This document shows, one piece after another, positions 38,561-48,050 of a stretch of DNA of 64,000 bases. The stretch spans positions 1 to 64,000 of the forward strand of contig JAHCAZ010000001.1 of NCBI GenBank assembly GCA_019634615.1, in the 5' to 3' direction. This DNA comes from Opitutaceae bacterium. GTDB lineage: Bacteria > Verrucomicrobiota > Verrucomicrobiia > Opitutales > Opitutaceae. The stretch's first letter is position 1. Each line of letters starts with the position of its first letter. Position numbers and translations under genes: made by a program. Under the pieces are notes generated by a model. The model ran no database searches and was not told where the DNA came from. It saw only the letters and a program-made list of their open reading frames with translations.

Positions 38561-39562
38561 ATGTCGATGCCCAACCTTGAACAAGCCCGGCGGCGGTTGT
38601 GCCGGTTGCAGGACCATATTCGCGAGGTGTTGTTGGCGGCCCGGTCCCGCCGCGGGCGCGATTTCGCCAAGGTGGCCGGGGTTAGCGCGGCCGACACGAT
38701 CTACGAGGTGGACCGCATCTCCGAGGAGGCGATCCTTGATTGGTTCGAGCGGCACTGGCCCCGCGCCTGGCCGCTCGAGCTGGTCATGGAGGGCCTCGAG
38801 GGTGAGGCGACGACCTTTCCCCGCGGCACGCCGGTCGCGCGCACGCTTTGGAAGTGCATTCTCGACCCGATCGATGGCACGCGGAACCTGATGTATGACA
38901 AGCGCAGCGCGTGGATCCTCACGGCGCTGGCGCCGCAGCGCGGGGCCCGCACGCACTTGGGCGACATCGTCGTGGCGGCGATGACGGAGCTGCCCACGAG
39001 CAAGATGTGGCGGAGCGACCAGTTGAGCGCGGTGCGCGGGTGCGGCGTGAAGGCGCAGTCCTGCGACGTGCGCACCGGGCGGCGGCAGGCGCTGAAGGTG
39101 CGACCCTCGCAGGCGCGCGACTTCGAGCACGGGTTCGCCTCGATCGCGAAATTCTTCCCCGAGGCCAAGGGTCTCCTCGGCACAGTCGAGGAGCGGCTCT
39201 GGCGCGAACTGGGCCTCTACGGCAAGAACGGCGGGCAGCTGGTGTTCGACGACCAGTATCTCAGCACGGGCGGGCAGATTTACGAGCTGGTCGTCGGCCA
39301 CGACCGGATGCTCGGCGACCTGCGGCCCGCGGCGTATGCGAAGATCGGTCTAGGGTCGGCCTCGCTGTGCTGTCACCCCTACGACATCTGCACGGCGCTG
39401 ATCCTGCAGGAAGCCGGCGGGATCGTGGAGACGCCGGACGGCCGCCCGCTGCGGGTACCGCTCGACACCACGACGCCCGTGACGTGGATGGGCTACGCCA
39501 ACGCCCGCCTCGCCCGCCGCGTGCGTCCCGTGCTGCGCCGGATCGTGGCCGAGTTGCTCTGA
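38561..39562 (+). CDS. Inositol-monophosphatase-family phosphatase
   Basis: A 333-residue protein of the IMPase/FBPase metal-dependent phosphatase superfamily. The two signature motifs are present: LDPIDGTRNL near 101-110 with the metal-binding Asp residues, and PYDICTALILQEAGG near 273 with the third Asp. The start is the ATG of MSMPNLEQARRR. It is longer than standard IMPase, with about 60 extra residues between the motifs. It lies six bases ahead of the sialidase-like gene, so it may dephosphorylate a sugar intermediate of that pathway. Confidence 0.82.
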   Translation: MSMPNLEQARRRLCRLQDHIREVLLAARSRRGRDFAKVAGVSAADTIYEVDRISEEAILDWFERHWPRAWPLELVMEGLEGEATTFPRGTPVARTLWKCILDPIDGTRNLMYDKRSAWILTALAPQRGARTHLGDIVVAAMTELPTSKMWRSDQLSAVRGCGVKAQSCDVRTGRRQALKVRPSQARDFEHGFASIAKFFPEAKGLLGTVEERLWRELGLYGKNGGQLVFDDQYLSTGGQIYELVVGHDRMLGDLRPAAYAKIGLGSASLCCHPYDICTALILQEAGGIVETPDGRPLRVPLDTTTPVTWMGYANARLARRVRPVLRRIVAELL

Positions 39563-39568
39563 ACCGCC

Positions 39569-40852
39569 ATGGATCCCGCTGCGTATTCCCGGGAAATCGA
39601 GCGCACCGGCCCGGATTGTGTCGTCTACCGCCCCTCGGCCGAGCGCGCGCCCGACGCGGAGAACCAGCAGATCATCGGGCTCGTGACGCCGCGTGGGCAT
39701 TGGCTCCTCACGTGGACCATGGCCACGCATGAAAACAATCCGGACCAGCACGTGGTGGTCAGCCGCAGCGAGGATCGCGGGACCACCTGGAGCCCGCCAC
39801 TCTGGATCGACGGGGCGACCTCGGCGCAGCAGGCCGGACCCGAGCGCGGCAAATATCAGGCAAGCTGGCCGTTCTTCATCGCGGCGCCGGCGCTGGGGCG
39901 GATCTTTCTCTTTTATAACAAAAACATCGGCCGCACCGACGCGCGCGACGACACGACGGGCGTGCTGCGCTTTCGTTACTCCGAGGATGACGGTCGCACC
40001 TGGTCTGCGCCGCACGATCACCTGCGGATCGGCCGCGGTGCGATTGATCATCCCGATCCGACGACGCCGGTCAATTTCGTCACCTGTTTTCAGAGCATCT
40101 TGGCGCCCGACGGTGTGCCGCTCGTCAGTCTGACGCGCTGGGGCTCGGGGAGTCCGCACCTGCTCAACGTCAACAGCGAGGTGTGGTTCCTGCGGTTCGA
40201 CAATATCCTGACCGAGCGCGATCCGGCGAAGGTCGCGATGACCACGTGGCCCGAGGGCGGCACGGGTCTGCAGGTGCCGCATCCGTTCCGCATGAACCAG
40301 AGCGTGGCCCAGGAGGCCGCGACCGTGACGCTGGCCGATGGGCGGCTGTTCACCGTCATGCGCACGCTGCAGGGCTCGCTCTACTGGAGCATGTCGCGCG
40401 ACGGCGGGCGCAGTTGGGCGTCGCATTGGGCGGATCTCGACGCGACCAAGCCGCTGCCGGTCTTTCCGCTGCGCTACAGCGACGACGGTCCGCTGGTGCA
40501 TTCGCCGATCGTGTGCAGCCCGATTTTCGAATACGCGCCCGGGAAATACTACCTGATCTATTTCAACAATGACGGCTACCTGCCGGGGGCACGGCATCCG
40601 ACCGACTATCAGGTAAACCGGCGCGACGCGTGGATCGTGTGCGGGCGCTACGTCGCCGGGGCGGGTCAGCCGGTGGTCTTCGGCGAACCGCGTCGGCTGG
40701 CGACGGCCGATGGCGTGCGGCTGGGGCATTACGGTCGTATCGAGCCGGTGTGCTACCCGAGCTACTTCCGGGACGGCGACGACCACTGGCTGTGGTATTC
40801 CGACCGGAAGCATTTCGTGCTCGGCAAAAAGCTGAATGCGTATCTGGAGTAA
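39569..40852 (+). CDS. Sialidase/neuraminidase-like beta-propeller hydrolase
   Basis: A 427-residue protein with three Asp-box repeats of the sialidase fold: SRSEDRGTTW at 65-74, RYSEDDGRTW at 136-145 and SMSRDGGRSW at 274-283. This fits a six-bladed propeller of exo-sialidase or related glycosidase type. No signal peptide is present. Asp boxes are structural, so the exact substrate stays open. It is followed six bases later by the ROK kinase and preceded by the IMPase-type gene, which suggests a sialic-acid or other acidic-sugar pathway. Confidence 0.78.
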   Translation: MDPAAYSREIERTGPDCVVYRPSAERAPDAENQQIIGLVTPRGHWLLTWTMATHENNPDQHVVVSRSEDRGTTWSPPLWIDGATSAQQAGPERGKYQASWPFFIAAPALGRIFLFYNKNIGRTDARDDTTGVLRFRYSEDDGRTWSAPHDHLRIGRGAIDHPDPTTPVNFVTCFQSILAPDGVPLVSLTRWGSGSPHLLNVNSEVWFLRFDNILTERDPAKVAMTTWPEGGTGLQVPHPFRMNQSVAQEAATVTLADGRLFTVMRTLQGSLYWSMSRDGGRSWASHWADLDATKPLPVFPLRYSDDGPLVHSPIVCSPIFEYAPGKYYLIYFNNDGYLPGARHPTDYQVNRRDAWIVCGRYVAGAGQPVVFGEPRRLATADGVRLGHYGRIEPVCYPSYFRDGDDHWLWYSDRKHFVLGKKLNAYLE

Positions 40853-40858
40853 ACGGGC

Positions 40859-41785
40859 ATGAACATCATCGGCGTGGACATCGGCGGGACGAAATGCGCG
40901 CTCAGCGTGCCGGTCGGCGGCGACCGCGTGCGCGAGGTGGTGCGCTTTCCGACCACCGACGTGTCGGGCACGCTCGAGCGCATCTACGCGGAGATCGCCC
41001 GGCTGGCGCCGAGCCGCGACGTGGTGTTCGGCGTCTCGTGCGGCGGCCCGCTCGACTCGAAAAAGGGACTCGTCCTGTCGCCGCCGAATCTGCCGGGGTG
41101 GGATCGCATCCCGATTTGTGAAGAGTTGACCAAGCGCTTTGGCGGCCGGGCGTTCCTGATGAACGACGCCAACGCCTGTGCGCTGGCCGAGTGGCAGTTT
41201 GGCGCCGGGCGCGGCTGCCAGAGCATGATGTTTCTCACCATGGGCACGGGCATGGGCGCGGGCCTGATTTTGGACGGGCGCCTCTATGAGGGCATCACGG
41301 GCAATGCCGGCGAAGTCGGCCACGTGCGCCTGGCGGCCGATGGGCCGGTGGGCTACGGCAAGGCCGGGTCGTTTGAGGGCTTCTGCTCGGGCGGCGGGAT
41401 TGCGCAGCTGGCGCGGCAGCGCGTGGCGGCGTATGGCGGCGCAAGTGTGCTCAAGGACCTGCCGAAGGGTCAACTGACCGCCCGGGCCGTGGGCGAGGCG
41501 GCGGCGGCCGGCGATACCCTCGCCCTGGCGCTGTGGCGCGAGGTGGGGGAGCGGCTCGGCGAGGCGCTGGCGGTGTTCATCGATGTCCTCAACCCTGAGC
41601 GCATTGTCATCGGCAGCATCTATCAGCGCTGCGAGCGCTTCATCGCGCCGGCCATGCAGGCGGTCATCGCCCGCGAGGCGCTGCCCGACAGCGCGCGCGA
41701 CTGCCGCGTCGTGCCCGCCGTCCTCGGCGACGAGATCGGCAGCTACGCCGCGGTGGCGATTGCGCGGTACCACGGCAGGCCGTAA
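40859..41785 (+). CDS. ROK-family sugar kinase/repressor-type protein
   Basis: A 308-residue ROK-fold protein without an N-terminal DNA-binding domain, so likely a kinase. The phosphate loop is IGVDIGGTKCALS near 4-16, the catalytic-site segment is MNDANACALAEWQFGAG near 101-117, and a second phosphate loop is GTGMGAGLI. The usual zinc-binding GxCxCGxxGC motif is not visible; its place reads GPVGYGKAGSFEGFCSGGG. It probably phosphorylates an amino sugar or hexose such as N-acetylmannosamine. It is cotranscribed with the sialidase-like gene. Confidence 0.8.
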   Translation: MNIIGVDIGGTKCALSVPVGGDRVREVVRFPTTDVSGTLERIYAEIARLAPSRDVVFGVSCGGPLDSKKGLVLSPPNLPGWDRIPICEELTKRFGGRAFLMNDANACALAEWQFGAGRGCQSMMFLTMGTGMGAGLILDGRLYEGITGNAGEVGHVRLAADGPVGYGKAGSFEGFCSGGGIAQLARQRVAAYGGASVLKDLPKGQLTARAVGEAAAAGDTLALALWREVGERLGEALAVFIDVLNPERIVIGSIYQRCERFIAPAMQAVIAREALPDSARDCRVVPAVLGDEIGSYAAVAIARYHGRP

Positions 41786-41790
41786 CCCTG

Positions 41791-41863
41791 GTAGCTACGA
41801 GCGTGAGCGAGTGGGGGATTGGCGTTCGAAGCCGCACATCCACTCGCTCACGCTCGTAGCTAC
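41791..41863. repeat. Long perfect inverted repeat with GTAG heads
   Basis: The 23-base arm 41791-41813 (GTAGCTACGAGCGTGAGCGA plus GTG) is exactly complementary to 41841-41863, with a 27-base spacer. It begins with GTAG like the REP units but the arms are unlike theirs. It lies after the ROK gene and before the heparinase-family gene. Confidence 0.75.
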
Positions 41864-42013
41864 GGCGATGCCGGCATGGTGGTCGTCGCCGGGCTCGGCT
41901 CCTGGCTTGCTCCCGCCACTTTAGGAATGACACCCGACCGACGTTTCGAGTAACCAATTGGTTACAACCGCTCGTCCATCTCCCTCGGCACCTTCCATCC
42001 GCCGCCCTCACCC

Positions 42014-43945
42014 ATGTCCTCGCCCGCCTCCTCGCTGTTGTTCGACGCGTCCGATCTGCCTCGGATCCGCGCCAATCTGGATTCGCCGCGCTTGGCCGAG
42101 CTCCGCGCCACCGTGTTCCCGGCGGATCTGCCGGCGCGCGAGAAGTTTCTCCGCGAGGAGGTGCGGCTGGAGAACCTCATGTACGACATGCTCAAGGTGC
42201 GCACGCACCTCGAGCAGGCGGCCTTCGCCTACGCCGTCAGCGGCGATGCCGCGCAGCTGGCGCTCGCCAAGCTCGCGCTGCGACGGCTGTGCGAGTACCA
42301 GCGCTGGGATTATTTCCTCGAGGCCGGGAACAAGACCATCGGCCTGCAGCGCGCGCCCGAGGCGACGATTGCGAGCGTGCTGGCGCTCGACTGGCTCGGT
42401 GACCAGGTGACGCCCGAGGAACGCGCGCTGGTCGAGGACAGCATCATCCGCAAGGGCGCGCCGGCGTGCTTCACCACGCTCTACGGCATGAAACACCCGG
42501 ACCGGGTGCGCGGGTGGACGCAGGACCCGAGGGAGAACATGCCGTTCAAGATCAACATGGCCCGCTGGCCGCTGATCCTGAACAGCACGAATCTCAAGGT
42601 GATCCCCATCTGCGGTCTGGGTTACGCCGCGATCCATTTCCATGGCCGGCATCCGGATGCCGGCAAGTGGCTCGAACTGGCGCGCCAGAGCGCCCGGGCC
42701 TTCGCCCAGATGTACGGCACCGATGGTTCCTACGACGAGGGCGTGGGCTACTGGGGCTACACGACGATGCACCTGATTTTGTTCGCCGAGGCTCTTTACC
42801 GGCGTCTGGGCATCGATGACCGCGACCTCATCAACTACCCGGGCACGGTCCGTTATGCGCTCAGCATGACGATGCCGACGCAGCAGAATCTTAAGGAGGC
42901 GGTGAACTTCGGCGACGCCGGGGCGGTGGACACGACGGTGGCCGCCTGGGTCGGGCGGGTGCATCAGGATCCGGTCTCGGATTATGTGGTGCGCCACATC
43001 GGCGGCCTCGGCCATTGGCCGGCCGCGATCTGGGTCCGGCCGGAGGCGGCGGGCACGCCGCCGGGGCCGGAGCTGAACGATGTGCGTCTCAGCAACGACC
43101 TGGTCATTTCGCGGTCCGGCTGGACGGCGACCGACGGCGTGGTGGCATTGCGCAGCGGCGGGCCGGCCAACCATGAGCATGCGGACCGCAACAGCGTGAT
43201 CTTCAAGGTCCATGGCGAGCGCTTCTTCCACGATCCCTACGGTGGCGGCTACAGCACGATGGTCCCGAAGTGGCGCCTGCGCTTCACCGAGGCGCACTCG
43301 GCTGTGCTCATTGGCGGCCAGGGCCATCAATACCACGATGGCAGCGAAGGCACGAACTCCTCGTGGGCCGAGGCGCGGGTCACGGCATTCCGCCACGGGC
43401 CGGGATGGATGACGGTCACGAGCGACGCGACCGAGGCCTACGCGCTCGTCAACCCGGCGGTGCGCCTGGTCGAGCGCACGCTGGTCTATCTCAAGCCGGA
43501 CGTCCTGCTCGTGCTCGACCGCGTGCAGCTCGACACGGCGGCACCGGTGCAGGTGCGTTACCAGTTGTTCAACGACGATGGCCGCGGTGCAGTGACGGCG
43601 GCGGGGGCGGGCTTCACGGTCACGCGGCCGCTGGCGACATTGACGGCGACGGCCCACGGCGTCGGTCCGCTCGCGGTGCGGACCGGACGGATGGAGTTCC
43701 CGGCCAACCCGGGCCCTTATCAGACCTCGGCGGCCAGCGTGCAGGAGTATGCGGAGATCGAGAGTGCGGCCGCGAAGGCGCACACGGTGTTGACCGTGGC
43801 GGCGGCGGCGCCGGGCGGGGCCGCCGCGAAGCTGACGGTCACCGCCGAGCCGGGCGGCTGGCGCGTTGAGGGCACGCATGCAGGTCGGGCCATCCATGCC
43901 CGCATCGTGTGCCGCGAGGGCGCGCTGCCGGAGGTGAGCGTATGA
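42014..43945 (+). CDS. Heparinase II/III-family protein, leaderless
   Basis: A 643-residue heparinase II/III-family protein without a signal peptide (MSSPASSLLFDASDL). The toroid part carries YDEGVGYWGYT near 240-250, and the sandwich part the signature NHEHADRNS at 386-394, followed by VIFKVHGERFFHDP. It is clearly divergent from the two family members at 79 and 6558, sharing motif positions only. It overlaps the symporter start by four bases (ATGA), so import and degradation are translationally coupled. Substrate presumably a uronate-containing oligosaccharide. Confidence 0.85.
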   Translation: MSSPASSLLFDASDLPRIRANLDSPRLAELRATVFPADLPAREKFLREEVRLENLMYDMLKVRTHLEQAAFAYAVSGDAAQLALAKLALRRLCEYQRWDYFLEAGNKTIGLQRAPEATIASVLALDWLGDQVTPEERALVEDSIIRKGAPACFTTLYGMKHPDRVRGWTQDPRENMPFKINMARWPLILNSTNLKVIPICGLGYAAIHFHGRHPDAGKWLELARQSARAFAQMYGTDGSYDEGVGYWGYTTMHLILFAEALYRRLGIDDRDLINYPGTVRYALSMTMPTQQNLKEAVNFGDAGAVDTTVAAWVGRVHQDPVSDYVVRHIGGLGHWPAAIWVRPEAAGTPPGPELNDVRLSNDLVISRSGWTATDGVVALRSGGPANHEHADRNSVIFKVHGERFFHDPYGGGYSTMVPKWRLRFTEAHSAVLIGGQGHQYHDGSEGTNSSWAEARVTAFRHGPGWMTVTSDATEAYALVNPAVRLVERTLVYLKPDVLLVLDRVQLDTAAPVQVRYQLFNDDGRGAVTAAGAGFTVTRPLATLTATAHGVGPLAVRTGRMEFPANPGPYQTSAASVQEYAEIESAAAKAHTVLTVAAAAPGGAAAKLTVTAEPGGWRVEGTHAGRAIHARIVCREGALPEVSV

Positions 43946-45714
43946 TGGCAGTGCTGCCGCAGCTCACGAGCGTCAACGCCTACGATTACGGCCTGATCGC
44001 GCTGTATTTCGGCATCGTCATCTGGGTTGGGTTCTACTCGGCGAAGAAAAACCAGCGGACCGAGGACTACTTCAAGGCCGGCGGCCAGGTGCCGTGGTTC
44101 ATGGCCGGCGTGTCGAACTGGGTGTCGGGCTTCTCAGCCTTCATGTTCGTCGCGGCGGCCGGCTACACCTACAAGCACGGTTCCGGGGCGCTCATCCTGT
44201 TCACGTCCGCGTTTTGGGCGTATCTTGCGGGAGCCTGGTATTTCGGTCCGGCCTGGCGCCGCGTGCGGATCACGGCGCCGCTGGAGTTCCTGACCAAACG
44301 GTATTCGCCGTCGACGACCTACTTTTACACGGTCACGGCCATCCTGCCGCAGATCCTCGGCATCGCGCAGGGGTTGTACATCCTATGCATCTTCGTGTCG
44401 GCCGCGCTGGGCCTGGACCGCGAGGTTTTTCACCTGTTGGGCTTCGAACTCACCGGCTTGCAGCTCTGCATGCTGAGCGTGGGCGTGGTGATGATTCTCT
44501 ACAGCGTGGTGGGTGGGCTGTGGGCGGCGGTGCTCTCCGATGCGGTGCAGGGCGTGATCATCCTCGTGATGTCGCTGCTCATTTTCCCGATCTCGCTCAC
44601 CTTCGTGGGCAACGGCGGCGGGTTGCTGGCGGGCATCGAGCGGGTGTTCTCCGACCTGCCGCGGGAGTACCTGATCCCGAGCGGCCAGCCGGTGAACCCG
44701 GCGTTCATGAGCGCGTACATCGTGAGCGTCTTCCTCGGCTACAACGTCGCCTGGCACCTCGTGCAGCGCTACAACAGCGTGGCGAGCGAGCGCGATGCGC
44801 GGAAAATGGCGTTCCTGTGCGCGTGGCTGTCGCTCGTCGGGCCGCTGCTCTGGGTGCTGCCGGTGATGGCGGCGAAGCTGATCTTCCCCGACATGGCGGT
44901 GCTCTGGCCCAACCTGCAGGCGCCGGAGGAGGCCTCCTTTGTCAGCCTCGCAATGCTGCTGCTGCCGCACGGCATGATCGGTTTCGTGGTGGCGGCGATC
45001 CTGTCGGCCACGCTGGGTCAGGCCAACGACGCGTTCAACTGGCTGGCGGCGGCGACGACGAAGGACGTCTACGTGCCGCTGCGCCGGCGCTGCGGCTTCG
45101 GCGAGGCCTCGGATCATCACCAGTTGCGCGTCGCGCAGTTCACCATGCTGGTCGTCGGCGTGGCGGGCGTGGCGATGTCATTCGTGATCTCGAAGCTCGG
45201 CGGCGCCTTCGACTTCGGCCTCAAGTATTACTCGATGGTCGGGCCGGCCTTCATGATGCCGGTGTTGCTTGGGTTGGTTTACCGCAAGACTCCGTGGTGG
45301 TCGGGCATCGCGTCGTGCACGGCGGCGTTCACGCTTTCGATTGGCCTGTTCGTTCTCGATGTCTGGCCGGAGCACGCTTATCCGCGCAACGTCTTCAGCG
45401 CGGTGATCGCGTCGACGGTCGTGTTCGTGGTGTCGGCCTTTTGGTATCGCGCCGACGACCCCAAGAGCGCCAAGGCGATCCAGCTCGACCGCGACCTCCG
45501 CAAGCCGGTGCCGGATGGCCCGGTGCCGGTCGGCGGGTTGCGCGACTATGCGATGCTCGCCTGGGTCTCCGCCCTTCTGGGGGCGGTGCTCCTGTGCTGC
45601 TGGTTCCTGCCGGCGCGCCCGCCGGCCTCGGCGACGGTCAACGCGGTGGCCGGCGTGCTGTTGTTCGTCATCGCTGGATTGCTTTGGCGCGTGTCGAAAC
45701 CCAGGGCGGGGTGA
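43942..45714 (+). CDS. Sodium:solute symporter (SSS family)
   Basis: A 590-residue SSS-family symporter with about 13-14 membrane segments. The early EDYFKAGGQVPWFMAGVSNW near 42-61 and GFSAFMFVAAAGYTYKHG are typical, and VVGGLWAAVLSDAVQGVIIL near 186 is the sodium-site region. It starts at the ATG overlapping the preceding heparinase stop; an ATG one codon later is also possible. It lacks the C-terminal kinase or LamB-like extensions of some relatives. It most likely imports the substrate of the coupled heparinase-family enzyme. Confidence 0.88.
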   Translation: MMAVLPQLTSVNAYDYGLIALYFGIVIWVGFYSAKKNQRTEDYFKAGGQVPWFMAGVSNWVSGFSAFMFVAAAGYTYKHGSGALILFTSAFWAYLAGAWYFGPAWRRVRITAPLEFLTKRYSPSTTYFYTVTAILPQILGIAQGLYILCIFVSAALGLDREVFHLLGFELTGLQLCMLSVGVVMILYSVVGGLWAAVLSDAVQGVIILVMSLLIFPISLTFVGNGGGLLAGIERVFSDLPREYLIPSGQPVNPAFMSAYIVSVFLGYNVAWHLVQRYNSVASERDARKMAFLCAWLSLVGPLLWVLPVMAAKLIFPDMAVLWPNLQAPEEASFVSLAMLLLPHGMIGFVVAAILSATLGQANDAFNWLAAATTKDVYVPLRRRCGFGEASDHHQLRVAQFTMLVVGVAGVAMSFVISKLGGAFDFGLKYYSMVGPAFMMPVLLGLVYRKTPWWSGIASCTAAFTLSIGLFVLDVWPEHAYPRNVFSAVIASTVVFVVSAFWYRADDPKSAKAIQLDRDLRKPVPDGPVPVGGLRDYAMLAWVSALLGAVLLCCWFLPARPPASATVNAVAGVLLFVIAGLLWRVSKPRAG

Positions 45715-45720
45715 TGTTTT

Positions 45721-45904
45721 TTAACCACGGATTACACGGATTTCACGGATGGCGGATAGGCGAATGAAGCCTGAAGGGATGGCCACAAGAGGCACATAAG
45801 GACCGAACCATTGGGTATATTGTCTTTTCTGCGCCTTTTGTGCCTTCTGTGGCCATCCTTTGAGTTCCGATTTCTATCCGTGAAATCCGTGCAATCCGTG
45901 GTTA
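45721..45904. repeat. Large nested palindromic element, copy 1
   Basis: Outer arms TTAACCACGGATTACACGGA (45721 onward) and its near-perfect complement ending at 45904 enclose inner arms GGATGGCCACAAGAGGCACA (45777-45796) and its diverged complement near 45836-45858. The 184-base element fills the gap between the symporter and the isochorismatase-fold gene. A related copy is at 48051. Its composition is less GC-rich than the flanks. Confidence 0.78.
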
Positions 45905-45916
45905 CCTTTTCCGTCC

Positions 45917-46735
45917 ATGCCCCCCGTCAAAATTCCTGCCACCTATTACCAGCAGTTTGATGCCGACTATGCGCGGGCCGTCCCGGCTGAGGGGTATGGC
46001 GGCTGGAAGAAGGCCGACATCGAGATCGCGCCCGAGCACACGGCGCTGGTCATCATGCATGCCTGGGAGGCGGGTACGATGGAGCAGTGGCCGGGTTGGC
46101 GGCGCTGCGTCGAGTACCACCCGAGGGCGCTGAGGATTTTGGCCGACGTGTTTCCGCCGCTGCTGACCGCGGTACGAGCCTCGACGCTGCCGGTCTTCCA
46201 CGTCGTGGGCGGACGGGACTACTACTCGCATCTGCCGGGTTACCAGCAGGCGGTGAAACTGGCCGGGCCGTCGCCGCGGTATGAGGGCGTGGCCAAGGAT
46301 CCGGTGTACGAACGTCTCGAGAAATTCCGCGGGGAGAAGGTCTTCGTCGGCGCGCACAACCGGCCCGATGTGGATGCGGGTTGGAAATTCCTCGATTTCG
46401 CCCCGCAGGCGCGGCCGGTGGGGGACGAGTACATCGCGGAGGATGGGCATCAGCTGGCCGCCGTGTGCCGGGCGACGGGGGTGAACCACCTCGTTTACAT
46501 CGGATTCGCGATCAATTGGTGCCTGCTGATGTCGCCGGGTGGCATGGTGGACATGGGTCGCTATGGCGTCATGTGCTCGACGATCGCCGAGGCGGTGACG
46601 GCGGTGGAGAACGGCGAGACCGCCCGGCTCGAGTTGGAGAAGCGCCAGGCGCTGTGGCGCGTGGCGATCAACTCCGGCTTCGTCTTCGGCCTGCAGGATT
46701 TCACCCAGATGGTGAAAGCGTTCCCGCGGAAGTGA
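45917..46735 (+). CDS. Isochorismatase-fold protein, catalytic triad not evident
   Basis: A 272-residue protein of the isochorismatase/cysteine hydrolase fold. The core strand ALVIMHAWEAG near 43-53 and the later LVYIGFAINWCLLM near 192-205, with C202, match the family. However, the usual Asp of the first strand is not there (the site reads IMHAW), and no Lys stands at the position before the late core. It may be an inactive or rewired member. It lies between the two large palindromic elements together with the convergent fucosidase gene. Confidence 0.62.
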   Translation: MPPVKIPATYYQQFDADYARAVPAEGYGGWKKADIEIAPEHTALVIMHAWEAGTMEQWPGWRRCVEYHPRALRILADVFPPLLTAVRASTLPVFHVVGGRDYYSHLPGYQQAVKLAGPSPRYEGVAKDPVYERLEKFRGEKVFVGAHNRPDVDAGWKFLDFAPQARPVGDEYIAEDGHQLAAVCRATGVNHLVYIGFAINWCLLMSPGGMVDMGRYGVMCSTIAEAVTAVENGETARLELEKRQALWRVAINSGFVFGLQDFTQMVKAFPRK

Positions 46736-46741
46736 CGACTG

Positions 46742-48031
46742 TTAGTCGTACGACTTGCCGTGGTGGAGCTGCGGGTAGCGGTTGGCGAAGACGTAGTTGG
46801 GGGCGGGGTCGAAGACCATTTCGACGACGGTGACGCCGGCGGTCTGGTCCACCGGCTCGCGCGGGAGGTCCTTGAGGATCACGCGGCGGCCGTCGTGTTC
46901 GAACTTGATGGGCCGGCCGTCTTTCAGGAAGCGCACGGCCTTGGGTTTGTTCAAATAGCCGCCGACGCTCATCGTGCCGGATTTCGGCCAGAGCCAGTAC
47001 CAGAGGAAGACGCTCTTGCCGTCGCTGGAGATGTCGCTGCCGCCATTGCCGCCGCACACCTTGATGTCCTTGGTGAGCCGGCCATAGACTGCGCGGCCGT
47101 TCTCCTTGAGCCAGTCGCCGACGGTCGAGAGCGGCTCCACGGCCTCGGGTGGCACCGAGCCGTCCGGGGTCGGGCCGATGTTGAGCAGAAGATTGCCGCC
47201 CAGCCGGCAGCACGTGTTGAGCATCTTGAGGATGCGGGGCGCGTTGTAGGAATACGGCCGGGCCTGCTCGGAATCCACGTAGCCCCAGCTGATGCCGTTG
47301 AAGGTCATGCAGGCCTCCCAGTCCGTCTCCTCGGGCTTGATGTGCTCCTCGGGCGTCCCGAAATCCTCGGGCAGGCGGCTGCGGTTGTTGATGATGAGGT
47401 GGGGCTGCAGGGCGCGCAGACGCTGGTTCATCTCGAGGGAGTTCCAGCCCTCGTGGGATTCCAGCGGTTCGGCGACGTCGTACCAGAGGATGTCGATCTT
47501 GCCGTACTGGGTGAGGAGCTCGGTGTTGAGGGCCTCGATGTAGCGGTTGAAGCGCTGGCGGGCCGCGCTGTCGAACGTGCAGCGCCACGCGTCAGGATGG
47601 TGCCAGTCCATCAGCGACGAATAAAAGCCGATGCGCAGGCCGAACTCGCGGCAGGCGTCGACGAACTCGCGCACGATGTCGCGCTTGGGCCCGTAGTTGA
47701 CCGAGTTGTAGGGGTTGGCCTTCGAGTCCCAGAGGCTGAAGCCTTCGTGGTGGCGCGTGGTCATGACCATGTATTTCATGCCGGCGCGCTTGGCCAGTTT
47801 TGCCCATTCGCGGGGCGCGCCGGGCTTGGGCGCGAAGGTGCGCGCGAGCTTCTCGTACTCCTTGACCGGCATGTTCTCGAGGACCTGGGCCCACTCGTTG
47901 CGGCCGATCTGCGAGTAGAGCCCATAGTGGATGAACATCCCGAACCGGGCCTCCCGCCACCAGGCCATCCGCCGGTCACGGCTTTTGGCAATCGATTCCA
48001 GGTAGTCCGCCTTGCTGAGGAGCGTTTTCAT
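46742..48031 (-). CDS. GH29 alpha-L-fucosidase
   Basis: A 429-residue GH29 fucosidase, which removes alpha-L-fucose from glycans. The start is the ATG of MKTLLSKADYLESI. Typical segments are WWREARFGMFIHYGLYS near 24-40, TTRHHEGFSLWDSKANPYN near 91-109, and the nucleophile D185 in KIDILWYDVAEP. No signal peptide, so it acts inside the cell unless another route exists. It is convergent with the isochorismatase-fold gene, six bases apart, and starts 20 bases from a large palindromic element. Confidence 0.87.
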   Translation of the reverse strand: MKTLLSKADYLESIAKSRDRRMAWWREARFGMFIHYGLYSQIGRNEWAQVLENMPVKEYEKLARTFAPKPGAPREWAKLAKRAGMKYMVMTTRHHEGFSLWDSKANPYNSVNYGPKRDIVREFVDACREFGLRIGFYSSLMDWHHPDAWRCTFDSAARQRFNRYIEALNTELLTQYGKIDILWYDVAEPLESHEGWNSLEMNQRLRALQPHLIINNRSRLPEDFGTPEEHIKPEETDWEACMTFNGISWGYVDSEQARPYSYNAPRILKMLNTCCRLGGNLLLNIGPTPDGSVPPEAVEPLSTVGDWLKENGRAVYGRLTKDIKVCGGNGGSDISSDGKSVFLWYWLWPKSGTMSVGGYLNKPKAVRFLKDGRPIKFEHDGRRVILKDLPREPVDQTAGVTVVEMVFDPAPNYVFANRYPQLHHGKSYD

Positions 48032-48050
48032 GGGAGAGGGGAAGAGCTTT

